Below, piece by piece: positions 8,241 through 18,972 of a stretch of 64,000 nt of DNA. The notes under the pieces are model-generated. The model ran no database searches. It worked only from the letters and a program-made list of their open reading frames with translations, and was not told where the DNA came from. The position numbers were made by a program, and so were the translations under genes. Position 1 is the stretch's first letter. Every line of letters begins with the position of its first letter. The stretch is from DATJLY01 sp035604615 (lineage in GTDB: Bacteria; Pseudomonadota; Alphaproteobacteria; ATCC43930; CGMCC-115725), in the NCBI GenBank assembly GCA_035604615.1, contig DATNID010000014.1:21765-85764 (forward strand). The letters run 5' to 3'.

Positions 8241-8561
8241 TTAGACCGTCATGATCACTTGGTCGATGACACCCTCGCCAATGGAATTCATTTCACGAAG
8301 CAAGAAAGTCTTACCTACCGACACGAGTTTCTTCGCTTGATCCGGAAACAGAAAGCGAATTGGTATCTTCGCGGTTTGGCCAGGACGCAACGGACGCTCT
8401 GAATGGAAATAAAGTCTTACGTCGAGCGTTTCGCCGTCTATGACCATCATGCATCTGAGTTCATCGCGAGGCGTCGGGCCATGTCTGCCGCCCGGCGATG
8501 TCCCGTAAAGAGTTACGCGCGCGACGATATCTCCCTTCACAATCGGCTTAACGATCTTCAT
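8241..8561 (-). CDS. Stand-alone EF-Tu domain-3-like small protein
   Basis: A 106-residue protein. By eye it matches the third (beta-barrel) domain of elongation factor Tu: GGRH at 24-27, an RPGQTAKIPIRFLFPD stretch (59-74) where EF-Tu has PGDN and an acidic/proline turn, then FLLRE at 86-90 and IGEGVI at 94-99, equivalent to FAIREGG and VGAGVV. The EF-Tu GTPase domain is absent. The DNA is clearly AT-richer than its surroundings (25 of 60 bases are G/C in 8281-8340, against 43 of 60 in 7801-7860). It follows the 121-residue gene by 12 bases, suggesting a two-gene unit. Role unknown; it could be an EF-Tu mimic, an antitoxin or an immunity factor. Confidence 0.7.
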   Translation of the reverse strand: MKIVKPIVKGDIVARVTLYGTSPGGRHGPTPRDELRCMMVIDGETLDVRLYFHSERPLRPGQTAKIPIRFLFPDQAKKLVSVGKTFLLREMNSIGEGVIDQVIMTV

Positions 8562-8573
8562 TCCGTGTCCTGA

Positions 8574-8939
8574 CTACGGCAGTTCATTGGTCGGAGCCCA
8601 CACTGTTTCCGGCGGATCGCGCTCCGGAAACAGTTCGTTAGGAAGCGTAATGGTCGGTATGGCGCCCTGATCCACGAAACAGCGCATATCCTCTGTTATG
8701 TAGTTCGTCCTGATCGACGTCCCTACGATCCAGAATGGCCCGTCGCCGAATGCGAGTGAAGCTTGTGCGGCAAACGATTTCGCACCATCCAAAGTGGTCG
8801 CGAAGTATTTTACCTCAAGCCCGGCCAGATTCGAGAATACTTTCGTGTTCTCGAGGCTTTGCCATTCTGCAAAGACGACCGCCCGATAAAGGGCGGTCGT
8901 TTGCTCGTTGGTATCCCGATCGTCACTCGCCGAAGCCAT
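8574..8939 (-). CDS. Small protein with weak ADP-ribosyltransferase-fold toxin resemblance
   Basis: A 121-residue protein of unknown function. YRAV at 18-21 followed by LEVKYFATTLDGAKSFA (41-57) resembles the start of toxin domains with an ADP-ribosyltransferase fold, in which an Arg strand is followed by a (E/W)(K)YFA..S/T strand. The C-terminal third is proline- and glutamate-rich (LPNELFPERDPPE). No signal peptide or secretion domain is visible. The gene contains two perfect 10-bp inverted repeats. It precedes the EF-Tu-like gene, and the pair interrupts the Mo-hydroxylase locus. The toxin reading is a guess from pattern; a catalytic glutamate cannot be fixed. Confidence 0.55.
   Translation of the reverse strand: MASASDDRDTNEQTTALYRAVVFAEWQSLENTKVFSNLAGLEVKYFATTLDGAKSFAAQASLAFGDGPFWIVGTSIRTNYITEDMRCFVDQGAIPTITLPNELFPERDPPETVWAPTNELP
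8603..8633. repeat. Perfect 10-bp inverted repeat, 11-base loop
   Basis: CTGTTTCCGG (8603-8612) and CCGGAAACAG (8624-8633) are exact reverse complements. The repeat lies in the 3' part of the 121-residue gene, so it would form a stem-loop in its mRNA just upstream of the EF-Tu-like gene. Confidence 0.75.
8875..8900. repeat. Perfect 10-bp inverted repeat, 6-base loop
   Basis: ACGACCGCCC (8875-8884) and GGGCGGTCGT (8891-8900) are exact reverse complements around GATAAA. It lies over codons 14-22 of the 121-residue gene and would place a very stable hairpin shortly after its start codon. Confidence 0.75.
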
Positions 8940-8968
8940 CGACCGTCAAGAGCGGCGAGTGGCTCTTC

Positions 8969-9763
8969 CTATCCCGCCTTGGCGACCGCGCGCTTGGCCA
9001 TGACGCCGACCAGGTGGGCGCGGTATTCGGCGCTGGCGTGGATGTCGGCGTTGAGGCCGTTCTGCGGCTGCTTCACGTCCTTGATCGCGTCGCCGGTGAA
9101 CGACTTGGACAGCGCGGCTTCCATGTCCTTCTGGCGGAAGGCCGAGGGCGCGGCGCCGGTGACGCCGACCCGGACCGCGGGCCCGGTCTTGGCCACGAAC
9201 ACGCCGACGATCGCATAGCGCGAGGCCGGGTTCGGGAACTTCATGTAGGCGGCCTTCTCGGGGATCGGGAAGCTGACCGCGGTGATGATCTCGTCCGCCG
9301 CGAGCGCTGTCTCGAACATGCCCTTGAAGAAATCGTCCGCCGCGATCTTGCGCTTGTTGGTGACGATGGTCGCGTTCAAGGCCAGCACGCCCGCGGGATA
9401 GTCCGCCGCCGGGTCGTTGTTGGCGATCGAGCCGCCGCAGGTGCCGCGGTTGCGCACCGCCGGATCGCCGATATGGGCGGCAAGGTCGGCCAAGGCCGGG
9501 ATCGCGCCCTTGACCACGTCCGAGCTGGCGACATCGGCATGGCGCGTCATGGCGCCGATCACGATGGCGTTGCCGTCCTTCTTGATGCCCTTCAAGTCCG
9601 CGATCTTGCCGAGATCGACCACGTCGGTCGGCTTGGCGAGGCGCTGCTTTAGGGTCGGGATGAGAGTCATCCCGCCGGCCATCAGCTTGGCGTCGGCCTT
9701 GCCGGCGATCGCCTTGGCGGCATCGGCGACGCTCTTGGGCTGCTGATATTCGAAGTTGTACAT
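8969..9763 (-). CDS. coxM: FAD-binding medium subunit of Mo-hydroxylase (CoxM type)
   Basis: A 264-residue flavoprotein of the CO dehydrogenase/xanthine oxidase family that passes electrons from the Fe-S subunit to acceptors. FAD motifs are visible: AGGMTLIP at 29-36 and TCGGSIANNDP at 108-118. Length is slightly below the usual 280-290. The ATG at 9763 has AGGGGAG upstream on the minus strand. It follows coxL by 29 bases and is the last of the three structural subunits here (S-L-M order). Confidence 0.9.
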   Translation of the reverse strand: MYNFEYQQPKSVADAAKAIAGKADAKLMAGGMTLIPTLKQRLAKPTDVVDLGKIADLKGIKKDGNAIVIGAMTRHADVASSDVVKGAIPALADLAAHIGDPAVRNRGTCGGSIANNDPAADYPAGVLALNATIVTNKRKIAADDFFKGMFETALAADEIITAVSFPIPEKAAYMKFPNPASRYAIVGVFVAKTGPAVRVGVTGAAPSAFRQKDMEAALSKSFTGDAIKDVKQPQNGLNADIHASAEYRAHLVGVMAKRAVAKAG

Positions 9764-9792
9764 GGTTGTGTCGCTCCCCTTGATCTCTGGTC

Positions 9793-12644
<2,852 letters not shown>

Positions 12645-12770
12645 CGCTTCCCTCTCCCTGCGATGGCCGGCGCCTGCCCTTTGCTGATCGCCGCCCGAAT
12701 TCGGTGCCTGAGTTTCGTGCCCTGAAGCCGCGCGGTCAAGCGATCCGCGCGGGACCCCTCGCGGGCCGCC

Positions 12771-13352
12771 TTACCCCTTCGAGAAATAATAGAGGATCGC
12801 CGCCACCGCGACCGCAAGAAGCGCGACCCATGCAATGGGCGACATGCGTCCCGGTGCGGGCGCGGGTTGTACCGCCGCTGGCGCGGGCGCCGCGGTTACC
12901 GCCGCGGGCGTCGGACCGCCGACGACGTCCGCGAAGTGCTGGAAGAAGTCGCCCGCCATCTTGCGCGCGGTGCCGTCGATGAGGCGGGAGCCGATCTGCG
13001 CGAGCTTGCCGCCGACCTGCGCCTCGACCGTGTAGGAGAGGAGCGTGCCGACGCCGTCATCGACCAGCTTCACCGTCGCGCCGCCCTTGGCGAAGCCGGC
13101 CGCGCCGCCGCTGCCTTCGCCGCTGATCTTGTAGCCGTTCGGAGGATCGAGCTCGCTGAGCGTGACCTTGCCGCCGAAATGGGCCGAGACCGGCCCGACC
13201 CTGGCCGTCACCTTCGCCGTCATCTCGGTGTCGGAGAGCTTGACGATCTCCTCGCAGCCGGGGATGCACTGCTTCAGGATCTCCGGGTCGTTGAGCGCGG
13301 CCCACACCTTGCTGCGCGGCGCGGCGATGCGGTACTCGCCGGTCATGTCCAT
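12771..13352 (-). CDS. coxG: CoxG family SRPBCC protein with C-terminal membrane anchor
   Basis: A 193-residue protein. Residues 1-145 form the SRPBCC fold of the CoxG family (MDMTGEYRIAAPRSKVWAAL start, PGCEEIVKL loop). An Ala/Pro-rich linker follows, then a single transmembrane helix in the last 24 residues (IAWVALLAVAVAAILYYF). CoxG is thought to recruit the Mo-hydroxylase to the cytoplasmic face of the membrane so electrons reach the quinone pool. It is the first gene of the locus in transcription order. Confidence 0.9.
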   Translation of the reverse strand: MDMTGEYRIAAPRSKVWAALNDPEILKQCIPGCEEIVKLSDTEMTAKVTARVGPVSAHFGGKVTLSELDPPNGYKISGEGSGGAAGFAKGGATVKLVDDGVGTLLSYTVEAQVGGKLAQIGSRLIDGTARKMAGDFFQHFADVVGGPTPAAVTAAPAPAAVQPAPAPGRMSPIAWVALLAVAVAAILYYFSKG

Positions 13353-13475
13353 GGCGCGCGTCCCTTCGCTCTTTCCCTTGTGAAGCGAGGTTAGCGCGCG
13401 TGCCGGCCGACCGCAATTGACCGCGCCCCGAGCTATCATGCTAACTGAGGCCGTTCCGCCTCGATCGAGGTCCGC

Positions 13476-13940
13476 ATGAGTTCCGTTCGCGTGGTAGCAT
13501 TGGCCTTCGTCCTCGCGCTTGCCGGCGCCGGCGCGCGGGCGCAGCTCCAGATTTTCGAGCACGCGAGCCTCTCCATCGACACCGACAAAGGTGCGCAGCG
13601 CTTCAAGATCGAGCTGGCGCTTTCGCCGGAGCAGCAGGAGCAGGGCCTCATGTACCGGCACGAGCTCGCCGCCGATGCCGGCATGCTGTTCGTCTTTCCG
13701 CAGCCCAAGATTGCGGTGTTCTGGATGAAGAACACGCTGATCCCGCTCGACATGCTGTTCATCGCCGCGGACGGGCGCATCGCCGACCTCCACGAGCGCG
13801 CCGTGCCGCTGTCCGAGGCGAACATCGCGTCGAAGCTGCCGGTGCGCGCCGTGCTCGAGCTCAATGGCGGCACCGTCGCGCGGCTCGGTCTCAAGCCGGG
13901 CGATCTCGTCCATTATGCTACGTTCGGCACCGCGCCGTGA
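13476..13940 (+). CDS. DUF192 family secreted protein
   Basis: A 154-residue protein with an N-terminal signal peptide (cleavage likely after ARA, about residue 22) and a DUF192 domain: LALSPEQQEQGLMYRHEL, then MLFVFPQPKIAVFWMKNTLIPLDMLF interrupted here for length, then a VLELNGGTVARLGLKPGD tail. Members are small beta-barrel proteins of unknown function found singly in many alphaproteobacteria. It is transcribed away from coxG, with 123 bases between the two starts. Confidence 0.85.
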   Translation: MSSVRVVALAFVLALAGAGARAQLQIFEHASLSIDTDKGAQRFKIELALSPEQQEQGLMYRHELAADAGMLFVFPQPKIAVFWMKNTLIPLDMLFIAADGRIADLHERAVPLSEANIASKLPVRAVLELNGGTVARLGLKPGDLVHYATFGTAP

Positions 13941-14010
13941 CTCGAAGGGCCGCGGCTTCCCTTGAAAAGCAGCGCCGAAATCCTTATTGAAGCGGCACTT
14001 TTGCCGGTTC

Positions 14011-14087
14011 CGGGGCGTAGCTCAGCCTGGTAGAGCGCCAGCTTTGGGAGCTGGATGCCGGAGGTTCGAATCCTCTCGCCCCGACCA
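14011..14087 (+). tRNA. tRNA-Pro (anticodon TGG)
   Basis: A 77-base cloverleaf with encoded CCA. Acceptor stem CGGGGCG pairs with CGCCCCG. The anticodon stem CCAGC/GCTGG frames the loop TTTGGGA, giving TGG. The T-arm GGTTCGAATCC is canonical. Confidence 0.95.
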
Positions 14088-14111
14088 GAAGTTCGAGAGC
14101 CAGGAGCAGCC

Positions 14112-14423
14112 ATGGCGCAGGTGCGCATCTACCGGCCGGCCAAGACCGCGATGCAGTCGGGCAAGGGCCAGACCCATAGCTGGATGCTCGAATACGAGCC
14201 TGCGACTCGGCGCGACCCCGATCCGCTGATGGGCTGGGCCAGCGCGGCCGATACGTTGAACGAGGTCCATCTGCGCTTCGACACGCTCGAAGAGGCGATC
14301 GGCTTCGCCACCAGGCGCGGCCTCGACTACGTCGTGTGCGCGCCCAAGGAGGCGCGCTTCAAGGCCAAGAGCTACGCCGACAATTTCCGCTACGACCGGC
14401 CGCGGCGGGGAGGAGTAGAATAG
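14112..14423 (+). CDS. NADH dehydrogenase accessory subunit, NDUFS4-like (ETC complex I subunit)
   Basis: A 103-residue protein of the ETC_C1_NDUFA4/NDUFS4 family, the 18-kDa supernumerary subunit found in complex I of alphaproteobacteria and mitochondria. Recognisable are VRIYRPAKTAMQSGKGQTHSW at the start (quoted in part), MGWASAADTLNEVHLRF and a C-terminal KSYADNFRY. It acts at the cytoplasmic arm of complex I. Start is the ATG at 14112; the frame upstream runs through tRNA-Pro and is not coding. It lies between two tRNA genes, away from any nuo operon, which is usual for this gene. Confidence 0.88.
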   Translation: MAQVRIYRPAKTAMQSGKGQTHSWMLEYEPATRRDPDPLMGWASAADTLNEVHLRFDTLEEAIGFATRRGLDYVVCAPKEARFKAKSYADNFRYDRPRRGGVE

Positions 14424-14437
14424 ACGCATTGCGATCG

Positions 14438-14513
14438 GCGCCCTTAGCTCAGCGGATAGAGCAACCGCCTTCTAAGCGGTAGGTCGGAGGTTCGATTCCT
14501 CCAGGGCGCGCCA
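14438..14513 (+). tRNA. tRNA-Arg (anticodon TCT)
   Basis: A 76-base cloverleaf with encoded CCA. Acceptor stem GCGCCCT pairs with AGGGCGC. The anticodon stem ACCGC/GCGGT frames CTTCTAA, giving TCT. The T-arm GGTTCGATTCC is present. Confidence 0.95.
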
Positions 14514-14656
14514 CCTCCCGGCGCCGCGCCAGCGGTTAGCGCTAGCAACCGTCCCGGTTCGGGTCGCCGCCGCGAGGCCGGCGGCGAGCGCGGTTACGCT
14601 GCATCCTCGAAATACGCCTTCGGCCGCATATATTTATTCTGCCTCGCGAAATTCCG

Positions 14657-14690
14657 TTGACTTCCCGCCCGGGCGTTGTTCTGCTAGCTA
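14657..14690 (+). promoter_or_regulatory. Possible sigma-70 promoter for the MBL gene
   Basis: TTGACT at 14657-14662 is followed by a -10-like CTGCTA/TAGCTA stretch around 14681-14690, in an AT-richer patch about 95 bases before the GTG start of the MBL gene. Spacing (18-22) is not ideal. Confidence 0.3.
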
Positions 14691-14780
14691 GAATTGTTCA
14701 CAATCCCAGGACGAGCGGGGGGCTTGGGTTCGCGCTCGATCACGGGGCCTAACAGCCGGTTCCGGTGGAGGAAGGGAACG

Positions 14781-15605
14781 GTGTCACTCACCGTGCGGTT
14801 CTGGGGCGTGCGGGGCAGCATCGCCGTACCGGGAACGAGCACCGCCAGATACGGCGGGAACACGTCGTGCATCGAGGTGCGATGCGACGACAAGCTGTTC
14901 ATCCTTGACGCCGGCACCGGCATCCGGTCGCTCGGTGGTGCGCTGTTGTCGAGCGGCACGCCGATCGAGGCCGACATGCTGTTCACCCACACCCATATCG
15001 ACCATGTCTGCGGCATTCCGTTCTTCGCCCCCTTCTACCTGCCGGGCAACCGCTTCCATCTGTGGCTCGGCGGGTTGTCGAAGGGATGGGGCATCGAGCA
15101 GGCGCTGCGCCAGATCATGCAGGCGCCGATGTTCCCGGTGGCGCTCGACATCTTCAAGGCCGAGCTGGTGTTCAACGACTTCCACAGCGGCGACGACATC
15201 GTCACCGAATCGGGCTTCGTCGTCGGCACCGCGCAGCTCAATCATCCCGGCGGCGCGACCGGCTACCGCATCGAGCATAACGGCCGCTCGGTCGCTTACA
15301 TCACCGACACCGAGCACCGTCCGCCCCACCGCGACGAGAAGATCATCGAGCTGGTGAAGGACGTCGACCTGATGATCTACGACAGCACCTACACCGACGA
15401 GGAATTCCCGCGCTATATCGGCTGGGGCCACTCCACCTGGCAGGAGGCGATCCGCGTCGCCGACGAGGCGGGCGCCAAGCGCCTCGCCGTGTTCCACCAC
15501 GATCCCGGCCACGACGACGAATTCATGGACAAGGTGGCGCAGAAGGCCGATCACGCGCGACCCGGCACGATCATCGCCCGCGAAGGCGTCGTGATCGAGT
15601 TGTAG
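14781..15605 (+). CDS. MBL-fold metallo-hydrolase (cyclic-phosphodiesterase-like)
   Basis: A 274-residue metallo-beta-lactamase-fold protein. The metal motif HTHIDH is at residues 70-75, and VRFWGVRGSI plus GGNTSC near the N-terminus are typical of the PhnP/phosphoribosyl-cyclic-phosphodiesterase-like subgroup. Later ligands are probably the His in LNHPGG, the Asp in ITDTEH and the His in FHHDP. The GTG at 14781 is chosen because GGAGGAAGGGAA lies just upstream and it aligns with family N-termini; an upstream ATG at 14694 would add 29 non-conserved residues. Substrate unknown. Confidence 0.82.
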   Translation: MSLTVRFWGVRGSIAVPGTSTARYGGNTSCIEVRCDDKLFILDAGTGIRSLGGALLSSGTPIEADMLFTHTHIDHVCGIPFFAPFYLPGNRFHLWLGGLSKGWGIEQALRQIMQAPMFPVALDIFKAELVFNDFHSGDDIVTESGFVVGTAQLNHPGGATGYRIEHNGRSVAYITDTEHRPPHRDEKIIELVKDVDLMIYDSTYTDEEFPRYIGWGHSTWQEAIRVADEAGAKRLAVFHHDPGHDDEFMDKVAQKADHARPGTIIAREGVVIEL

Positions 15606-15630
15606 CCGCTCACTCCTGCGCCGCAACGAA

Positions 15631-15656
15631 AAGGGCCGCCCCTCGGGGCGGCCCTT
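15631..15656. terminator. Bidirectional hairpin terminator
   Basis: AAGGGCCGCCCC pairs perfectly with GGGGCGGCCCTT, 12 bp, between the convergent MBL and dienelactone hydrolase genes. The loop is minimal, so the inner pairs probably open. Confidence 0.75.
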
Positions 15657-15677
15657 CGCTTGTCGTGAGACGCGCGT

Positions 15678-16475
15678 TTAGCGCAGCGTCTCCTGGAAGA
15701 AATCGCGCATTGCCTGGAACGACCGCTTCTCGGCCTCGGGATTGTAGGCGCAGCCGTGCGAGGTATCCGTGCCGGCCTCGGCATCGGTGAAGCAATGCAT
15801 CGCATTGCTGTAGGTGACGAGCTGCCAATCGAGACGGGCGTCGCGCATTTCCTTCTCGAACTTCTCGCGCTCGGCCTGCGGCACGATGGGATCGTCGGCG
15901 CCATGGAGCGCAAGCACGCGTCCCTTGATGTTCTTGTCGTCGTCCGGCGTGGGCGAGGTCAGGTCGGCGTGGAACACCACCACCGCCTTGAGGTTGGCGC
16001 CGCTCCGCGCCAGTTCGAGCGCGCCCGCGCCGCCGAAGCAATAGCCGATCGCGGCGATCCGGTTGGCGTCCACCATCGGGTTCTTGGCAAGCTGCGCGAG
16101 CGCCGCTTGCGCATGCGCGCGATAGAGGTTGCGGTCCTTCATGTATCTCCCGGCTTCCATCCCGGCGTCCTTGGGCGGCTTGGGATTGATGCCCTTGCCG
16201 TAGGTGTCGGCGACGAAGACGACGTAGCCGAGCTTCGCCAGCTTATGCGCGTGGTCGCGCTCGTTGCTGGAGATGCCGGTCCAGGCGGGAAAGACGACGA
16301 CGCCGGCCCGCTTGCCCTTGGTCGCGTCGTCATAGGCGAGATAGCCCTGGAACGGGTCGCTGCCGATCGTGTAGTCGACCGTCTTGGTGACGATCTTCGC
16401 CTGTGCCGTTGCGGCAAAAGCGAGGATCGCCAGAGCGCAGCTCACGGCGGCCGCCGTGCACTTCAATTTGTTCAT
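15678..16475 (-). CDS. Dienelactone hydrolase family protein, secreted
   Basis: A 265-residue alpha/beta hydrolase with a signal peptide (cleavage near AQA, residue 26). The dienelactone hydrolase triad is visible: Cys146 in GYCFGG, an Asp at 194/195 in HGADDP and His227 in NAMHCF. Such enzymes hydrolyse dienelactones in chloroaromatic degradation or related esters; a periplasmic location is inferred from the signal peptide. Start ATG 16475 has GAGGGAGGGAACC upstream. It lies 71 bases downstream of the LLM gene end, same strand. Confidence 0.87.
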   Translation of the reverse strand: MNKLKCTAAAVSCALAILAFAATAQAKIVTKTVDYTIGSDPFQGYLAYDDATKGKRAGVVVFPAWTGISSNERDHAHKLAKLGYVVFVADTYGKGINPKPPKDAGMEAGRYMKDRNLYRAHAQAALAQLAKNPMVDANRIAAIGYCFGGAGALELARSGANLKAVVVFHADLTSPTPDDDKNIKGRVLALHGADDPIVPQAEREKFEKEMRDARLDWQLVTYSNAMHCFTDAEAGTDTSHGCAYNPEAEKRSFQAMRDFFQETLR

Positions 16476-16546
16476 TGGTTCCCTCCCTCGAGTGAAGCAG
16501 ACGTGAGCATGCCAGCGCCCGCCGCGATGGTAAAGACGCGAGCGGA

Positions 16547-17557
16547 TCACGTTTCCTTCATCGCCGGCATGACATGGCGGGCGAACAGCTCGATCGAGCC
16601 GAGCGTCTCGGCCAAGGTCAAGTCGCCGAAGGCGAACTGGCCGACGCAGTAATTGGCGCCAGTCTCTTCCATCTGGCGGCGCAGGAACGCGGCCACCGTC
16701 GCGGGCGAGCCGGCGACGCCCTGGCCCACCTCATGCAGCGTGTCGAAATCGGCGGGCCGCGGGTGGGACTGCGGCCGGCTGTGGCGCTGGAACAGGAAGG
16801 TGAAGCTCCGGTGCCAGCGCGGATAGGCGCGGCGCGCGATCGCCAGCGCCGCCGCATCGGTCTCGGCGACGACGACGAAGCGCCCGAGGCCGATCCGCGG
16901 CAGCGCCACGCCGGCGCCGTGATGTTCGCGCCACACCGCACGGAACCGGTCGATTGCGGCGCGGGTCGGCGCCGGAGGATCGAGGCACACGACCTGGAGT
17001 CCCTGCCTGGCCGCGCGCTCGGCGCTCTCGGGCGCATGGAGCCCGTACCAGATCGGCGGGTGCGGCTTCTGCAACGGCTCCAGCTCCATCGGCACGTCGG
17101 TGCAGCGGAAGCGCTTGCCGGCGAACGTCAGGGATTTGGACGTGAGGCCGGCGCGCACGAATTCGAGCGCCTCGGCATAGACGGATTGCGACTCATCGGG
17201 GTTCTCGCCGAAATAGCTCAACTCCACCGGCGACGAGCCGCGACCGAAGCCGATATCGAGCCGCCCGCCGCTCAGCTGATCGAGCATGCAGATCTCCTCG
17301 ACCATGCGCAGCGGATGGTAGAGCGGCAGCGCGTAGACCATGGGACCGAAGCGCAGGCGCTTGGTGCGCTGGGCGATGGCGGCGAGGAAGACGCTTGGGC
17401 TGGGCGCCATGCCGAGCGGCGTCGCGTGATGCTCGGCGAGGTGATAGCAATAGAACCCGGCGCGGTCGTAGGCCTCGATGATCTTGAGCCGCGCCTCGTA
17501 ATACTCAGCGAGCGGCAGGTCGTTGCGGTCGAGATGGTCGAAGATGCCGAACTCCAT
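16547..17557 (-). CDS. LLM class flavin-dependent oxidoreductase (bacterial luciferase family)
   Basis: A 336-residue TIM-barrel monooxygenase of the luciferase-like family that uses reduced flavin (FMNH2 or F420). Family features: MEFGIFDHLD start, YHLAEHHATPLGMAPSPSVF region, LPLYHPLRMVEE, QLSGGRLDIGFGRGS and a final QMEETGANYCVGQFAFGD stretch. It starts two bases after the stop of the upstream binding protein, so both are in one operon. Probable role is oxidative cleavage of an imported compound; the substrate is not predictable. Confidence 0.87.
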   Translation of the reverse strand: MEFGIFDHLDRNDLPLAEYYEARLKIIEAYDRAGFYCYHLAEHHATPLGMAPSPSVFLAAIAQRTKRLRFGPMVYALPLYHPLRMVEEICMLDQLSGGRLDIGFGRGSSPVELSYFGENPDESQSVYAEALEFVRAGLTSKSLTFAGKRFRCTDVPMELEPLQKPHPPIWYGLHAPESAERAARQGLQVVCLDPPAPTRAAIDRFRAVWREHHGAGVALPRIGLGRFVVVAETDAAALAIARRAYPRWHRSFTFLFQRHSRPQSHPRPADFDTLHEVGQGVAGSPATVAAFLRRQMEETGANYCVGQFAFGDLTLAETLGSIELFARHVMPAMKET

Positions 17558-17559
17558 GG

Positions 17560-18825
17560 TCACTTCACCGCGCTGGCGTAGGGATAGACGAGCGTGCCGG
17601 TCTTGTAGGCCGGCGGGTCGATGATCGTGACCTTGGCCGGATCGTTGAACTGCGCCATGTCGTTGCCGACGATGTCGTGATACTGCACCTCGATCGCGCG
17701 CGTGGCAGACTCGGTCGGTTCGCCGTCTTCCGCGAAGTCGAAGTCGCCGTAGACCGTGGTGAAGTGATGGGTGTGGATGTAGTCGGCGAGCTTCGCCTGG
17801 TCGAGCGTTCCTGCCTGCTCCACCGCCTCGCCGAGAAGCTGGATGTAGGCGTAGGCCGCGGGCGCGAGAAAATATCCCAGCGGATCGACGCCTTCGCCCT
17901 TGGCCTGGGCCTGGTATTTCTTGAGCATCTCCATCACGCCGGGAAACATCAAGGTCTTGACCGGCAGCCACGCGGCGTTCGTGGTCACGCCGTTGAGGAG
18001 CGGCCCCAATTGCATCTGGATCGTCGTGGTCTGCAGCCCGATCATCGAGCCGCCGAACATCTTGGGCAGGTAGCCGATCTCGCGCGCGGCGCGCAGCAGC
18101 CCGACCGAATCCGGCGGATACGACGCGGCATAGAAGATGTCGGCGCCGGTCGCCTGCGCCGCGCGGATCACCGGCCCGAAATCGGTGGTCGAGGGCGGAT
18201 AGGTCTTGTCGTAGACGATCTTCAAGCCCACCGCCTCGGCGTTGGCGCGCGCGCCGACGGCGTTGTTTTTGGAGAACTCCTGGTCGGCGGCGGCGATGGC
18301 AATGGTCTTGGGCGCGGGCGTCTGTTGCGCCGCGATCGTCATGAAGCCCTTGGAGAAGGCGATCACCGGATGGGGGCCGAGCGGCGTCACCGAGAAATAG
18401 CGCGGATAGTGGAACCGCTCGTTGATGGCGAGCGACACCAGGCTGGTGATGACCATGTTATGCGCGATCACCACCGGCATCGCCGGCGCCGTCAGCACCG
18501 TGCCATAGGGTCCGACCACGAGTTCGACCTTGTCGACGTCGAGCAGCTTCGTATAGATGCCGGGCACGTTGGCGGGATTGCTCTGGTCGTCGAAATAGAC
18601 GAGCTCGACCGGCCGGCCGAGGAGCCCGCCCTTGGCGTTCACGTCCTCCGCCCAGATCCGCATGGCGACCAGCGCCATCTTGCCGGAGCTGGCGAAGCCG
18701 CCGGTGAGCGGCTGGCTGAAGCCGATGCGAATCGGCTCGGCCGCCTGCGTCCCCTCTGGTCCCGTTGCCGCCGCAAGCCCCGCCGCGACGGCGATGGCGG
18801 CGACGCCGCCCATCGTGCGCTTCAT
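17560..18825 (-). CDS. ABC transporter substrate-binding protein, LivJ-type
   Basis: A 421-residue periplasmic binding protein of the branched-chain amino acid type (Peripla_BP_6). The signal peptide (1-29) ends near TQAAEP; mature features are IRIGFSQPLTGGFASSGKMA, the VYFDDQSNP loop and VELVVGPYGT. The ATG at 18825 has AGGGAGGGCACC upstream. No permease or ATPase genes adjoin, so it must use transporters encoded elsewhere or act as a sensor. Its close coupling to the LLM monooxygenase suggests both act on one ligand class. Confidence 0.87.
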   Translation of the reverse strand: MKRTMGGVAAIAVAAGLAAATGPEGTQAAEPIRIGFSQPLTGGFASSGKMALVAMRIWAEDVNAKGGLLGRPVELVYFDDQSNPANVPGIYTKLLDVDKVELVVGPYGTVLTAPAMPVVIAHNMVITSLVSLAINERFHYPRYFSVTPLGPHPVIAFSKGFMTIAAQQTPAPKTIAIAAADQEFSKNNAVGARANAEAVGLKIVYDKTYPPSTTDFGPVIRAAQATGADIFYAASYPPDSVGLLRAAREIGYLPKMFGGSMIGLQTTTIQMQLGPLLNGVTTNAAWLPVKTLMFPGVMEMLKKYQAQAKGEGVDPLGYFLAPAAYAYIQLLGEAVEQAGTLDQAKLADYIHTHHFTTVYGDFDFAEDGEPTESATRAIEVQYHDIVGNDMAQFNDPAKVTIIDPPAYKTGTLVYPYASAVK

Positions 18826-18972
18826 GGTGCCCTCCCTGGCCCGTTTCGTGCGATGGTAGGCGTGCGCCCCGTGCACGGCAACCACGCGCTGCCGCCGCGC
18901 ACGACGAGGTTGCCAGCGGCCGGGATATTCGCTACTTAGCTGCGGCCCAGCCCTACGCTCGAGTCCACGCTC

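Noticed and set aside
14055..14111. Upstream extension of the NDUFS4-like gene into tRNA-Pro
   Set aside because: The extension is the tRNA 3' half; the family N-terminus begins at the ATG at 14112.
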